A stretch of 49,036 nt of DNA, from positions 1 through 49,036 of the forward strand of contig JBDHWC010000007.1 in the NCBI GenBank assembly GCA_039809985.1, given 5' to 3'. A program made the position numbers and the translations under genes. Source of the DNA: JAICJJ01 sp039809985 (lineage in GTDB: Bacteria; Chloroflexota; Chloroflexia; Thermomicrobiales; UBA6265). Below are positions 15,752 to 23,471 of this stretch, in pieces (position 1 is the first letter of the stretch; each line of letters begins with the position of its first letter). The notes beneath the pieces are model-generated. The model saw nothing but the letters and a program-made list of their open reading frames with translations. It had not been told where the DNA came from and did not search any database.

Positions 15752-16816
15752 ATGACACGGCGCGGGTTTCCGAACCTGCTCCTCCGTCTCGTCGCCGCGA
15801 CGTTGTTCGTGCTCGTCGCCCTGCCGACCCGGGTCGGCGTGGCGCAGGAGGCGACCCCGGCCGGTTCGGCCTGCGCCCCGACCAGCGTGGCGCAGAACCT
15901 CGATGCCACCAACCGCTACTGGCAGGAGGTCTGGACCGCGGGCGGGGACGCCATGGTGGGTGATCTGCTCGCGCCGAACGAGATCCACCATTGGGGCATC
16001 GGCGGCGACACCCAAGGGACCGACCCCTTCACCGCCCGATTGAGGGCGTTCCTCGCCGCGTTCCCGGACATCACCTTCACCGTCGAGTCGTCGTTCGGAC
16101 AGGGCGACCTGACGGTCTCCCGCTGGTCGGCGACCGGCACCCAGCAGGGGGCTTGGCTGGCGGTGCCGGCCACCGGCAAGTCGGTGACGTGGTCCGGGAT
16201 CAACATCTTCCGCTTCGACTGCGGCAAGATCGCCGAGGTCTGGGGCAACGCCGACCACGTCGGGCTGCTCCAGCAGCTCGGCGCGCTGCCGGCCTCGAAC
16301 ACCGCGCAGCCGCTGCCCGTTTCGGCGACGCCCGAGGCGGCGGCCGCGGCCAGTCCGGCCGTCTGTCCGGCCACGTCGCCGGACCAGAACCTCGCGACCG
16401 CGCGGCGCTGGACCGACGAGGCGCTGACCGGGCGCGACCTCGCGGTGCTGGACGAGATCGCCGCCCCCGACATCGTCCACCACCCCGGGTCCTTCGCCGA
16501 CCAGCACGGTCGCGAGGCGGTGAAGCGAACGCTCGGCGCGCTGCTGGCGATCGCCCCGGACGCGGTCTACACGGTTGACCTGACCGTCGCCGCCGACGAC
16601 CTCGTGGCGGTGCGCTGGACGATGCGCGGCACGGTGACGGGGAGGTTCATGGGTCAGGAGGCGAACGGCAAGCCGATCGACGTCACGGGCATCAACATCT
16701 ACCGCTTCGACTGCGGCAAGATCGCCGAGGGCTGGTCGGAAGTCGACGGTCTCGCCATGCTGCAGCAACTCGGCGGCGGCCCGAAGCCGACCAAGCCGGA
16801 GCTGCCGGTCACCTAG
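15752..16816 (+). CDS. Secreted protein with two SnoaL-like (NTF2-fold) domains
   Basis: The 354-residue protein has an N-terminal signal peptide ending near V-A-Q, with the mature chain starting E-A-T-P-A-G. Two homologous NTF2-fold/SnoaL domains follow (about 36-180 and 205-345), joined by an Ala/Pro/Ser linker. Each ends in a near-identical block G-I-N-I-(F/Y)-R-F-D-C-G-K-I-A-E then L-Q-Q-L-G. Each has one Cys at its start and one in F-D-C-G-K, which suggests one disulfide per domain. SnoaL-like proteins are cyclases, isomerases or unknown; the exported tandem form has no assigned role. GGAGG (15738-15742) supports the ATG. Confidence 0.85.
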   Translation: MTRRGFPNLLLRLVAATLFVLVALPTRVGVAQEATPAGSACAPTSVAQNLDATNRYWQEVWTAGGDAMVGDLLAPNEIHHWGIGGDTQGTDPFTARLRAFLAAFPDITFTVESSFGQGDLTVSRWSATGTQQGAWLAVPATGKSVTWSGINIFRFDCGKIAEVWGNADHVGLLQQLGALPASNTAQPLPVSATPEAAAAASPAVCPATSPDQNLATARRWTDEALTGRDLAVLDEIAAPDIVHHPGSFADQHGREAVKRTLGALLAIAPDAVYTVDLTVAADDLVAVRWTMRGTVTGRFMGQEANGKPIDVTGINIYRFDCGKIAEGWSEVDGLAMLQQLGGGPKPTKPELPVT

Positions 16817-17183
16817 GCTGGCCGTCGGCCTCGGGATCCGTCGGCGCGAGGTGGCCGACGACGCGGGAGACGGCGTCGCGGGTGATCGCGTAGTGGGAGC
16901 CGTCCCACACCGGCCGTCCGTCCGCCAAGACGATGACTTGCGGCGACTCGTGGCGGACGCCGGTCCATGCCTCGACCTCGCGCGAGAGGTTCGGGTGGGC
17001 GCTGACGTCGACGAGGAGCATCTCGCCGCCGACCCGGCTCAGTTCGCGCTTGGCCCGGGCGGAGACCGGGCACCACGGGTCGTGCAGGTAGACGACCGCC
17101 GGGCCGGCGGCGGCGGCAGTCTCCAGGTCGGCGAGGTCGGCAACGGGGACGAACGCGGTGGTCGGCTCGGCTGAATCGGTCAT
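16809..17183 (-). CDS. ytxJ: YtxJ-like monothiol protein (bacillithiol system family)
   Basis: This 124-residue thioredoxin-fold protein has a monothiol active site C38-P-V-S in H-D-P-W-C-P-V-S-A-R-A, followed by the family blocks G-V-R-H-E-S-P-Q-V-I-V-L and W-D-G-S-H-Y-A-I-T. YtxJ proteins occur with bacillithiol and are thought to remove that thiol from modified proteins. Its 3' end overlaps the SnoaL gene by 8 bases in convergent orientation. An ATG at 17183 is the natural start; a longer frame upstream is antisense to the nitroreductase gene. Confidence 0.8.
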   Translation of the reverse strand: MTDSAEPTTAFVPVADLADLETAAAAGPAVVYLHDPWCPVSARAKRELSRVGGEMLLVDVSAHPNLSREVEAWTGVRHESPQVIVLADGRPVWDGSHYAITRDAVSRVVGHLAPTDPEADGQPR

Positions 17184-17303
17184 AGTGCCTCGGAGGTTTC
17201 GGAACGGCCATGCGGCCAGACGACGCATCATGGGACGGATGGTACCCGCTGGCGGGGCGCGGCATCGACGCGGCTCCCCCGGTGCGGTCGCGGGAGGACG
17301 AGG

Positions 17304-17849
17304 ATGTCGGGGGTTGACGCGGTCGAGGCCGTTCGCAAGGTGCGGCAGGCGCGGCTCTACCACGACCGGCCGGTGCCGCCGGGCGTGCTGGACCAGTTGC
17401 TCGAGGTGGCGCGCTGGACGGGCAGTTCCCGCAACAGCCAGCCGTGGGAGTTCGTGGTGGTCGAGGACCGGGAGGCGCTGCGGCGGATCAGCCAACTGCG
17501 GCCGACCATCAACTGGGTTGCCGACGTGCCGATGGCGATCGCGATCGTCCTCAACGGCGGCAGCGTCGAGAGCGAGGCGTACGACGAGGGGCGGCTGACC
17601 GAGCGCCTGCTGATCGCGGCCAATCTGCTGGGCCTCGGCGGCGGCACCGCGTGGTTCGGCGACGCGGCGCAGGAGGCGGAGGGGCGGGCGATCCTCGGCG
17701 TGCCGGACGGGCGGACGGCGCGCTCGGTGGTGGCGATCGGCTACCCGACGACGACGGTCGACCACCGGCCGAACCCGAACGTGCCCGGCCGGAAGCCGAT
17801 CTCGGAACTGGTCAGTTGGGGTCGCTTGGGGCAGCACGAGCGGCCGTAG
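17304..17849 (+). CDS. Nitroreductase family protein
   Basis: This 181-residue flavoprotein of the NfsA/FRP fold has the FMN-binding R-Q-A-R-L-Y-H-D-R-P-V-P start, S-S-R-N-S-Q-P-W-E-F and a C-terminal V-V-A-I-G-Y-P segment. It reduces nitro groups, quinones or similar acceptors with NAD(P)H. The ATG at 17304 follows GGAGG at 17293-17297. It is divergent from the YtxJ gene with about 120 bases between, so the two may share a redox-responsive control region; I saw no clear operator. Confidence 0.88.
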   Translation: MSGVDAVEAVRKVRQARLYHDRPVPPGVLDQLLEVARWTGSSRNSQPWEFVVVEDREALRRISQLRPTINWVADVPMAIAIVLNGGSVESEAYDEGRLTERLLIAANLLGLGGGTAWFGDAAQEAEGRAILGVPDGRTARSVVAIGYPTTTVDHRPNPNVPGRKPISELVSWGRLGQHERP

Positions 17850-17860
17850 GCTTCTCGGAG

Positions 17861-17932
17861 TCGGGGAGTCGGGGAGTCGGGGAGTCGGGGAGTCGGGGAG
17901 TCGGGGAGTCGGGGAGTCGGGGAGTCGGGGAG
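17861..17932. repeat. 8-bp tandem repeat, nine perfect copies
   Basis: TCGGGGAG is repeated nine times without error, flanked by a partial copy (TCGGAG, 17855-17860) and a variant (TCGGGGGT, 17933-17940). It starts 12 bases after the nitroreductase stop and ends shortly before the serine hydrolase gene. Every unit holds a Shine-Dalgarno-like GGGGAG. The unit length is not a multiple of three, so loss or gain of a copy shifts any frame that crosses it. Confidence 0.95.
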
Positions 17933-17968
17933 TCGGGGGTGGGCGAGGTGCGGGGCGACGAGAGCATC

Positions 17969-18853
17969 ATGTCGGCGCTGGTGGAGTTGGAAGGGCGGTT
18001 CAGCGGCGAGCTGGGGGTGGCGGCGATCAACTTGGCGACGGGCGAGACGGTCGAGCACCGCGCCGACCGGGTGATGCCGACCGCCAGCGTGATCAAGATG
18101 GCGATCCTCTGCGAGGTCTGGCGGCAGGCGGCCGAGGGGCGGCTCGACCTCGGGCAGCGGGTCGTCATCGAGGCGGACGACGTCGTGCTCGGCTCCGGTG
18201 TGCTGCGGGACTTCGGGCCGGGGCTCGCGCCGACGGTGCGAGACCTCGGCACGTTGATGGTGATCGTCAGCGACAACACCGCGACCAACCTGCTGATCGA
18301 CCTCGTGGGCGGGGTGGAGCCGGTGAACGCGAACGCGCGGCGGCTCGGGCTGCCGGACACCACGCTGCACCGGCGGATCGACTTCGGCCAGATCGGCCGG
18401 GTGGCGAGCCGGTTCGGGGAGAGCACGCCGCGCGACCTCGCCCGCCTGATGGCGATGCTGGCCCGCGGCGAGGTGGTCGACGCGCGGGCCTCGGCCGAGA
18501 TGGTCGAGATCATGCGGCGGCAGCAGTACCTCGACCAAGTTCCGCGCTACCTGAACAGCAACCCGCACGCCGACGCGCTGGAGGATGGGCAGGAGGCCTG
18601 GGCGGCCTGCAAGACGGGGATGATGCCCGGCACCCGGGCCGACGCCGGCATCCTGCACCTGCCGGGCGGGGTGGAGATCGCCTACGCCGCGATGACCGAC
18701 GGCGGGTCGGACCATTCCTTCGCCGCCGACAACGAGGGCGAGGTCGTCAACGGGATCGTCGGCCGCCTGCTGGTCGAGCACTGGTGGCCGGGCGGACCGA
18801 TGCCGGCCTCGGCCTTGCTGCCCGGGGATGCCTTCGGGCGGCTCGCCGGCTGA
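17969..18853 (+). CDS. Class A beta-lactamase-related serine hydrolase
   Basis: The 294-residue protein has the penicillin-recognising triad: S40-V-I-K43, S101-D-N103 and K215-T-G217. The omega-loop motif E-x-x-L-N of true class A enzymes is not visible; the region reads R-F-G-E-S-T-P-R-D-L instead, so efficient beta-lactam turnover is doubtful and an esterase or peptidase role is possible. No signal peptide precedes the domain. The ATG at 17969 is chosen, but an in-frame GTG at 17939, right after the tandem repeat, would add ten residues and be closer to the repeat's GGGG stretch. Confidence 0.85.
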   Translation: MSALVELEGRFSGELGVAAINLATGETVEHRADRVMPTASVIKMAILCEVWRQAAEGRLDLGQRVVIEADDVVLGSGVLRDFGPGLAPTVRDLGTLMVIVSDNTATNLLIDLVGGVEPVNANARRLGLPDTTLHRRIDFGQIGRVASRFGESTPRDLARLMAMLARGEVVDARASAEMVEIMRRQQYLDQVPRYLNSNPHADALEDGQEAWAACKTGMMPGTRADAGILHLPGGVEIAYAAMTDGGSDHSFAADNEGEVVNGIVGRLLVEHWWPGGPMPASALLPGDAFGRLAG

Positions 18854-18878
18854 GGGCCGGCGGTCGGGCGGACGCGGG

Positions 18879-19112
18879 TCAACCGGGAGTCGGGCCGGCC
18901 GCCGCCAGCAGGTCGGGCGGCGGCAAGACGCCGCGATAGCTGACGCAGAGCGAGTAGAAGGCCTTCGGGCCGACCGCGTCGCGGGCCATGACCTCGTAGT
19001 CGACGCTGACGACCTCGCCGCCGTGCGCGTGGAGCGCGCGGAGGAAGGCGTTGACGTTGGCCTGCAACTCGTCGGGCGAGGCGGCGTGGGCGATCCAGAC
19101 CCAAGTGGGCAT
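18879..19112 (-). CDS. Small hypothetical protein
   Basis: A 77-residue frame starts with M-P-T-W-V-W-I-A-H and has a plausible GGAGG 7 bases before the ATG. It is a mixed alpha/beta sequence with no signal peptide, no membrane segment and no motif I recognise. It is convergent with the serine hydrolase, 25 bases apart. I accept it because of the ribosome binding site and balanced composition, unlike the arginine-rich antisense frames around it. Confidence 0.6.
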   Translation of the reverse strand: MPTWVWIAHAASPDELQANVNAFLRALHAHGGEVVSVDYEVMARDAVGPKAFYSLCVSYRGVLPPPDLLAAAGPTPG

Positions 19113-19254
19113 TGCGTCGCCTCCAGTCTCCGGCGTGGGGTCACGGCGGTACGGCATCGGTGCCGTGCTCACCATACCGGATCGGCGGGCCGCCCGCCGT
19201 GGCAGCCTGACGCGGGGAGGGGGCCGGTTGAACGTGGACAGGGTCCGCTCGGTC

Positions 19255-19548
19255 GGGCTCGCGGGGACTCCCTCCCCCAGCCCCCTCTCTCGCCGCCGCG
19301 GCTGACAGGGGGAGGTGTCCGTTGGGAAGCCGCCGCGCCGCGGCAACCCGGGGGTCCGGGGGAGGGCTTGGCCCTCCCCCGATTCAGTTTCTCCCTCTCT
19401 CCCGCCGCCGCGGGAGAGGGGGCTGGGGGGTGAGGGCGGCCCCGGCGGACCCGGCCGCGAGGCGCGGTGCCGCTTCCCAACGGACACTCCCCCTGTCGGC
19501 CCTTGAGCGGGGAGAGGGATCCGGGGGCGAGGGAGTCCCCGCGAGCCC
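19255..19548. repeat. Composite inverted repeat with inner hairpins (MITE/REP-like)
   Basis: A left arm (19255-19330) and a right arm (19472-19548) are inverted copies of each other with a few mismatches. Both carry the blocks GGGCTCGCGGGGACTCCCTC and GTCCGTTGGGAAGC. Between them lie two more hairpins: GGGGGAGGGC-TTG-GCCCTCCCCC (19358-19380) and a 12-bp stem at 19393-19404/19411-19422. No target duplication or transposase was seen. It looks like a short interspersed palindromic element. Confidence 0.85.
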
Positions 19549-19710
19549 TGCCGCGAGGTGCGCGTGCCGTTCCCGATCAGTGCCGCTCCCTGTCAGATGG
19601 CAATGGGAGTGGGCGAGAATGTCACGGGGAACTTGGATCCCCCCGGGACCCCAGGTCGCCGCCGGACGGCGCCTTCCCGACCTCCGCAACTGATGCCGCG
19701 ACAGGTGTCC

Positions 19711-19738
19711 TTGGCGCGCCGGGCCGGTACGGTACGAT
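19711..19738 (+). promoter_or_regulatory. Candidate promoter of the peptide-transport operon
   Basis: TTGGCG (19711-19716) is followed after 16 bases by TACGAT (19733-19738). The start would lie near 19745, about 95 bases before the binding-protein ATG. The -10 hexamer is the same as at 13734. Confidence 0.5.
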
Positions 19739-19838
19739 TCGCGCCGGCTCGCTGGCCCGGTGGGACGACCGGGCACGGGGAGGGCCGCGCCGCGCGGGGC
19801 GAACGTCAGCGCCGATTTCGCACAGGGAGGCACCGACG

Positions 19839-21539
19839 ATGACCGAGGAGACTGGCAAGACGCCGGACGCGTTGCTCGAGCCGGGGGCGGCGTTCGACCG
19901 CCGGATGACGAGCTTCCTGCGCCAGATGCGGCAGGAGACGACCCACCGGCGCGGCTTCCTGCGGCTGGCGGCGGGCTCGGCCGGGGCGGCCGCCCTGTTG
20001 GCGGCGATGGGCGGCCCGGCCGAGGCGGCGACCCGGCGGGTGCTGCCGGGCCTCTGGCTGCTGCAGGAGGACGCGAAGACGGTCACCTTCGGCCTCGAGG
20101 GCGACGTCCGCGGCCTCGAGCCGGCGCTCGCCTACGACTTCACCGCGAACCCGGTCGCCTGCCAGATCAGCGAGGGGCTGCTGATGTTCGACGGCAAGGG
20201 CGCGCTGCAGCCCTTGCTGGCCGAGAAGTGGGAGCATCCGGACGCCCTCACCTACGTCTACACGCTGCGCGACGGGGTGTCCTTCTCCGACGGCTCGCCG
20301 ATGACCGCCGACGACGTGGTCGCCTCGATCGCCCGGGTCCGCGATCCGGAGGTCGCCGGCCCGCTGGCGTGGATGTACGACACGCCGGGCGCGGAGGTGA
20401 CCAAGACCGACGACAAGACGATCACGATCAAGCTGAAGACCGCGAGCGCGCTCTTCCAGTACGTGGTGGCGACGACCGCCGGCCACGTCGTGCCGAAGGC
20501 GGCGATTGAGCAGTACGGGCTCGACTTCCTGCGCAACCCGGTGGGGACCGGCCCCTTCAAGTTCGTGAAGTGGGACGCCGGCAGCCAGATCGAGCTGGCG
20601 AGGAACGAGCACTACTGGCAGCCGGGCAAGCCGGCCTTCGACAAGGTCGTCTTCAAGATCGTGACCGAGGGGACGACCCGCGTCACCGGCCTGAAGACGG
20701 GCGAGCTCGACATCGTCGGCTCGGTGCCGCCGGACCAGCTCGCGATCGTCGCCGGGTTCGAGAACGTCAACCTGCAGAGCGTCGTCGGCTACACGATCAA
20801 CGGCATCGTGCTCCGGTGCGACAAGCCGCCGTTCGACGACGTCAAGGTCCGGCAGGCGGTGAACTACGCGACCGACCTGAAGTCGATCATGGAGAACATC
20901 GTCAAGGACTCCGGCATCCAGTCGCACAACACCGCGGTGCCGCCGGAGATGCCGGGCAGCGCGTCCGACGAACTGGAGCCGATCCCGTTCGACCTCGACA
21001 AGGCGAAGCAGCTGCTGGCCGAGTCGAGCCAGCCGAACGGCTTCAAGACCAAGCTGTCGGTGATCGCGCCGAACGACATCTGGGTGCCGCAGGCGCTGGC
21101 GGTGCAGCAGGCGCTGAAGGCGCTGAACATCGAGGTCGAAATCGACCAGCTGCCGTACGCCGACTTCATCACGCTCTTGCAAGGGGGCGAGTACGAGGGG
21201 ATGGCCTCGTTCCAGTGGGGCTCCGACTTCCCCGACGCGGCCGGCAACCTGATCCCGCTCTTCCTCTCGTCCAACGTGCCGCCGCAGAACAATCAGGCCT
21301 ACTACAAGAACGAGAAGGTCGACAAGCTGCTTGACGACGCCGAGACGGAGCTGGACGCTGACAAGCGACTGCAGATGCTGAAGGATGTCCAGAAGCTGAT
21401 CTCCGACGACCAGCCCTGGATCTTCTTCGAGCATTACAAGTGGTTCATGCCGATCAGCAAGCGGCTCACCGGCTACACCCTGACCGCGCTCTGGTACTGG
21501 GACTGCTTCATGCGCGACATGAAGCCGGCGCAGGCCTAG
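19839..21539 (+). CDS. ABC transporter substrate-binding protein, family 5 (peptide type)
   Basis: The 566-residue exported protein has an unusually long N-terminal region (about 38 residues) before a twin-arginine motif H-R-R-G-F-L-R-L and hydrophobic stretch. The mature part has the family 5 pattern: L-R-D-G-V-S-F-S-D-G-S-P-M-T-A-D-D-V, N-P-V-G-T-G-P-F-K-F and V-R-Q-A-V-N-Y-A. Family members bind oligopeptides, dipeptides or other solutes such as glycosides. AGGGAGG before ATG 19839 fixes the start. It heads the operon and is followed by a strong hairpin. Confidence 0.92.
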   Translation: MTEETGKTPDALLEPGAAFDRRMTSFLRQMRQETTHRRGFLRLAAGSAGAAALLAAMGGPAEAATRRVLPGLWLLQEDAKTVTFGLEGDVRGLEPALAYDFTANPVACQISEGLLMFDGKGALQPLLAEKWEHPDALTYVYTLRDGVSFSDGSPMTADDVVASIARVRDPEVAGPLAWMYDTPGAEVTKTDDKTITIKLKTASALFQYVVATTAGHVVPKAAIEQYGLDFLRNPVGTGPFKFVKWDAGSQIELARNEHYWQPGKPAFDKVVFKIVTEGTTRVTGLKTGELDIVGSVPPDQLAIVAGFENVNLQSVVGYTINGIVLRCDKPPFDDVKVRQAVNYATDLKSIMENIVKDSGIQSHNTAVPPEMPGSASDELEPIPFDLDKAKQLLAESSQPNGFKTKLSVIAPNDIWVPQALAVQQALKALNIEVEIDQLPYADFITLLQGGEYEGMASFQWGSDFPDAAGNLIPLFLSSNVPPQNNQAYYKNEKVDKLLDDAETELDADKRLQMLKDVQKLISDDQPWIFFEHYKWFMPISKRLTGYTLTALWYWDCFMRDMKPAQA

Positions 21540-21553
21540 GCGGCGCGGCGGCG

Positions 21554-21580
21554 CGGGCCGCGGGAGCATCCCGCGGCCCG
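21554..21580 (+). terminator. GC hairpin between binding protein and hydrolase genes
   Basis: CGGGCCGCGGGA and TCCCGCGGCCCG form a perfect 12-bp stem with a GCA loop, starting 15 bases after the binding-protein stop. There is no T-run and the operon continues, so it is better read as an attenuator or as a 3' stabiliser of the binding-protein message than as a full stop. Confidence 0.65.
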
Positions 21581-21612
21581 TTCCGCCCCGGCTGCGGCTG
21601 GGTGGACCGAGC

Positions 21613-22521
21613 GTGAGCACGACAGCATCGAACCGGGCGACCCGGCGCGAGGGCCGGGTCGATGTTCCCGGCGGCTGGGTCTGGTACGAGGAGCGGGGCG
21701 ACGGGCCGCAGGCGGTCGTGCTGCTGCACGGCGGGCCGGGCGCGTCGTCCGACTACCTCGAGCCGCTGATGGCGCCGCTGGCCGAGCGCGGCTACCGGGT
21801 GGTCCGCTACGACCAGCTCGGGTCGCGCCGCTCGGCCCGGCCGGACGACGCGTCGCTCTGGAACGCGCCGCGCTTCGTCGCGGAGGTGGAGGCGGTGCGG
21901 CAGGCGCTTGGGCTCGGGCGGGTGCACCTGCTCGGCCAGTCGTGGGGGGCGTGGCTGGCGCTCGACTACGCGCTCGCCCACCCCGAGGGACTGGCGAGCC
22001 TGACCTTGGCGAGCGGGGCGGCGAGCACGGCCCAGTGCGTGGCCGGCATGAACCGCTGGCGCGCGGGACTCGACCCCGAGCAGCAGGCGGCGCTCGCGCG
22101 CTGCGAGGCGGCCGAGGCGTGGCAGGACCCCGACTACAAGGCGGCGATGGACGAACTCTACCGCCGGCACCTCTGCCGGCTCGACCCGTGGCCGGAGGCG
22201 CTGCTGGAGTCCGACCGGCACTTGGCGATGCCGGTCTACACGGCGATGTGGGGCCCGGCCGAGTTCACCTGCACCGGCAACCTGCGCGACTGGGACCGGA
22301 CCGACCGTCTCGGCGAGCTCCGGCTGCCGACGCTGGTCACCGTCGGCCGCTGGGACGAAGTGAGCCCCGACTGCGCCGAGACGCTGCACCGGGGCATCGC
22401 CGGGTCGCGGCTGGCCCGGTTCGAGGCGTCGTCGCACCTGGCCCACCTCGAGGAGCCGGAGCGCTACCTCGAGGTGCTGACGGGCTTCCTCGCCGACGTC
22501 GACGCGGCGGGGGCGGCCTGA
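21613..22521 (+). CDS. Proline iminopeptidase-family alpha/beta hydrolase (copy 1)
   Basis: This 302-residue alpha/beta hydrolase has the oxyanion motif L-L-H-G-G-P-G, nucleophile elbow L-L-G-Q-S-W-G-A, an acid in V-G-R-W-D-E-V and the histidine in S-S-H-L-A-H. The H-G-G-P-G and G-Q-S-W-G pair is typical of prolyl aminopeptidases and amino-acid amidases of this family. No signal peptide, so it works in the cytosol on imported peptides or amides. Its stop shares one base with the permease ATG (TGATG). GTG 21613 is the start. A paralogue lies at 26505-27413. Confidence 0.88.
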   Translation: MSTTASNRATRREGRVDVPGGWVWYEERGDGPQAVVLLHGGPGASSDYLEPLMAPLAERGYRVVRYDQLGSRRSARPDDASLWNAPRFVAEVEAVRQALGLGRVHLLGQSWGAWLALDYALAHPEGLASLTLASGAASTAQCVAGMNRWRAGLDPEQQAALARCEAAEAWQDPDYKAAMDELYRRHLCRLDPWPEALLESDRHLAMPVYTAMWGPAEFTCTGNLRDWDRTDRLGELRLPTLVTVGRWDEVSPDCAETLHRGIAGSRLARFEASSHLAHLEEPERYLEVLTGFLADVDAAGAA

Positions 22522-23468
22522 TGGTCCGCCTCGTCGTCACCCGGCTGCTGGGCCTCGTGCCGCTGATGCTGCTGATCACCACGATCGTCTTCTTCATGGT
22601 CCGGATGGTGCCGGGCGACCCGGCGAAGCTGATGGTCGGCGGCCAGCGGATCAGCCAGCAGAATCTCGAGAACATCCGCAAGGCGTACCGGCTCGACCGA
22701 CCGGTGCTGGAGCAGTACGGCCTCTGGCTGCAGGACCTCTCCCAGGGCAACCTCGGTCGCTCCTACCGGCAGCGGACGGAGGTGCGGACCCTGATCGTCG
22801 ACCGGCTGCCGGTGACGACGAAGCTGGCGGCGTTCAGCTTCCTGATCTCGCTGCTGATCGCGGTGCCGCTCGGGATCGTGGCGGCGGTGAAGCGGAACAC
22901 GTGGATCGACGTCGGGGCGACCGTGTTCGCGCTGGTCGGGGCGTCGTCGCCGGTCTTCTTCACCGCGATCCTGCTGATCCTGGTCTTCTCCTTCCAGCTC
23001 GGCTGGCTGCCGTCGCTCGGCGCCGGGGACGGCGGGTGGGACACGTTCGTCCACTTGCTGCTGCCGTCGCTGACGCTCGGCATCTCGCTGGCGGCGATCA
23101 CGACCCGGATCACGCGCTCGGCGATGATCGAGGCGCTGACGCAGGACTACATCGAGACGGCGCGGGCGAAGGGGCTCTCGAGCCGGAGCGTGGTGATGAA
23201 GCACGCGCTGCGCAACGCCCTCGTCCCGATCGTGACGGTGGCGGGCCTGCAGTTCGGCTTCCTGATCGTCGGCACGGTGCTGGTCGAGCAGGTGTTCGGG
23301 CTGGGCGGCCTCGGCTCGCTGCTGATCCAGGCGGTGCAGGTCCGCGACTACCCGGTGGTGCAGGGGGCGACGATCTTCATCGCCGCCGTCTTCGTCGTCC
23401 TGAACCTGATCGTCGACATCCTGTACGGGGTGATCGACCCGCGCGTCCGCTACGGCGGGGGAGGCTGA
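22521..23468 (+). CDS. Peptide-type ABC transporter permease (DppB-like)
   Basis: This 315-residue inner-membrane protein has the DppB/OppB N terminus (V-T-R-L-L-G-L-V-P-L-M-L-L) with M-V-P-G-D-P-A, and the cytoplasmic coupling motif Y-I-E-T-A-R-A-K-G-L, then H-A-L-R-N-A-L-V-P. It forms the channel with the DppC-like partner. It is coupled by a one-base overlap to the hydrolase gene and separated by 3 bases from the next permease. Confidence 0.93.
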   Translation: MVRLVVTRLLGLVPLMLLITTIVFFMVRMVPGDPAKLMVGGQRISQQNLENIRKAYRLDRPVLEQYGLWLQDLSQGNLGRSYRQRTEVRTLIVDRLPVTTKLAAFSFLISLLIAVPLGIVAAVKRNTWIDVGATVFALVGASSPVFFTAILLILVFSFQLGWLPSLGAGDGGWDTFVHLLLPSLTLGISLAAITTRITRSAMIEALTQDYIETARAKGLSSRSVVMKHALRNALVPIVTVAGLQFGFLIVGTVLVEQVFGLGGLGSLLIQAVQVRDYPVVQGATIFIAAVFVVLNLIVDILYGVIDPRVRYGGGG

Positions 23469-23471
23469 GCC

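Larger units (their letters stand above)
19113..19838. other. Long intergenic region with repeats and a promoter
   Basis: These 726 bases hold no convincing gene. They contain the composite inverted repeat (19255-19548) and the promoter at 19711-19738. Frames that stay open here run through the repeat and have no ribosome site. Confidence 0.7.

Noticed and set aside
13688..16768. Very long open frame on the minus strand (about 1,000 codons) opposite the GNAT, MFS and SnoaL genes
   Set aside because: It is His/Arg/Gln-rich without domains, and the plus-strand genes in the same span have clear families and ribosome sites. Long antisense frames are expected at this GC content.
17855..17940. Tandem repeat as a CRISPR array
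   Set aside because: Units are 8 bp, adjacent and without spacers, and no cas genes are present.
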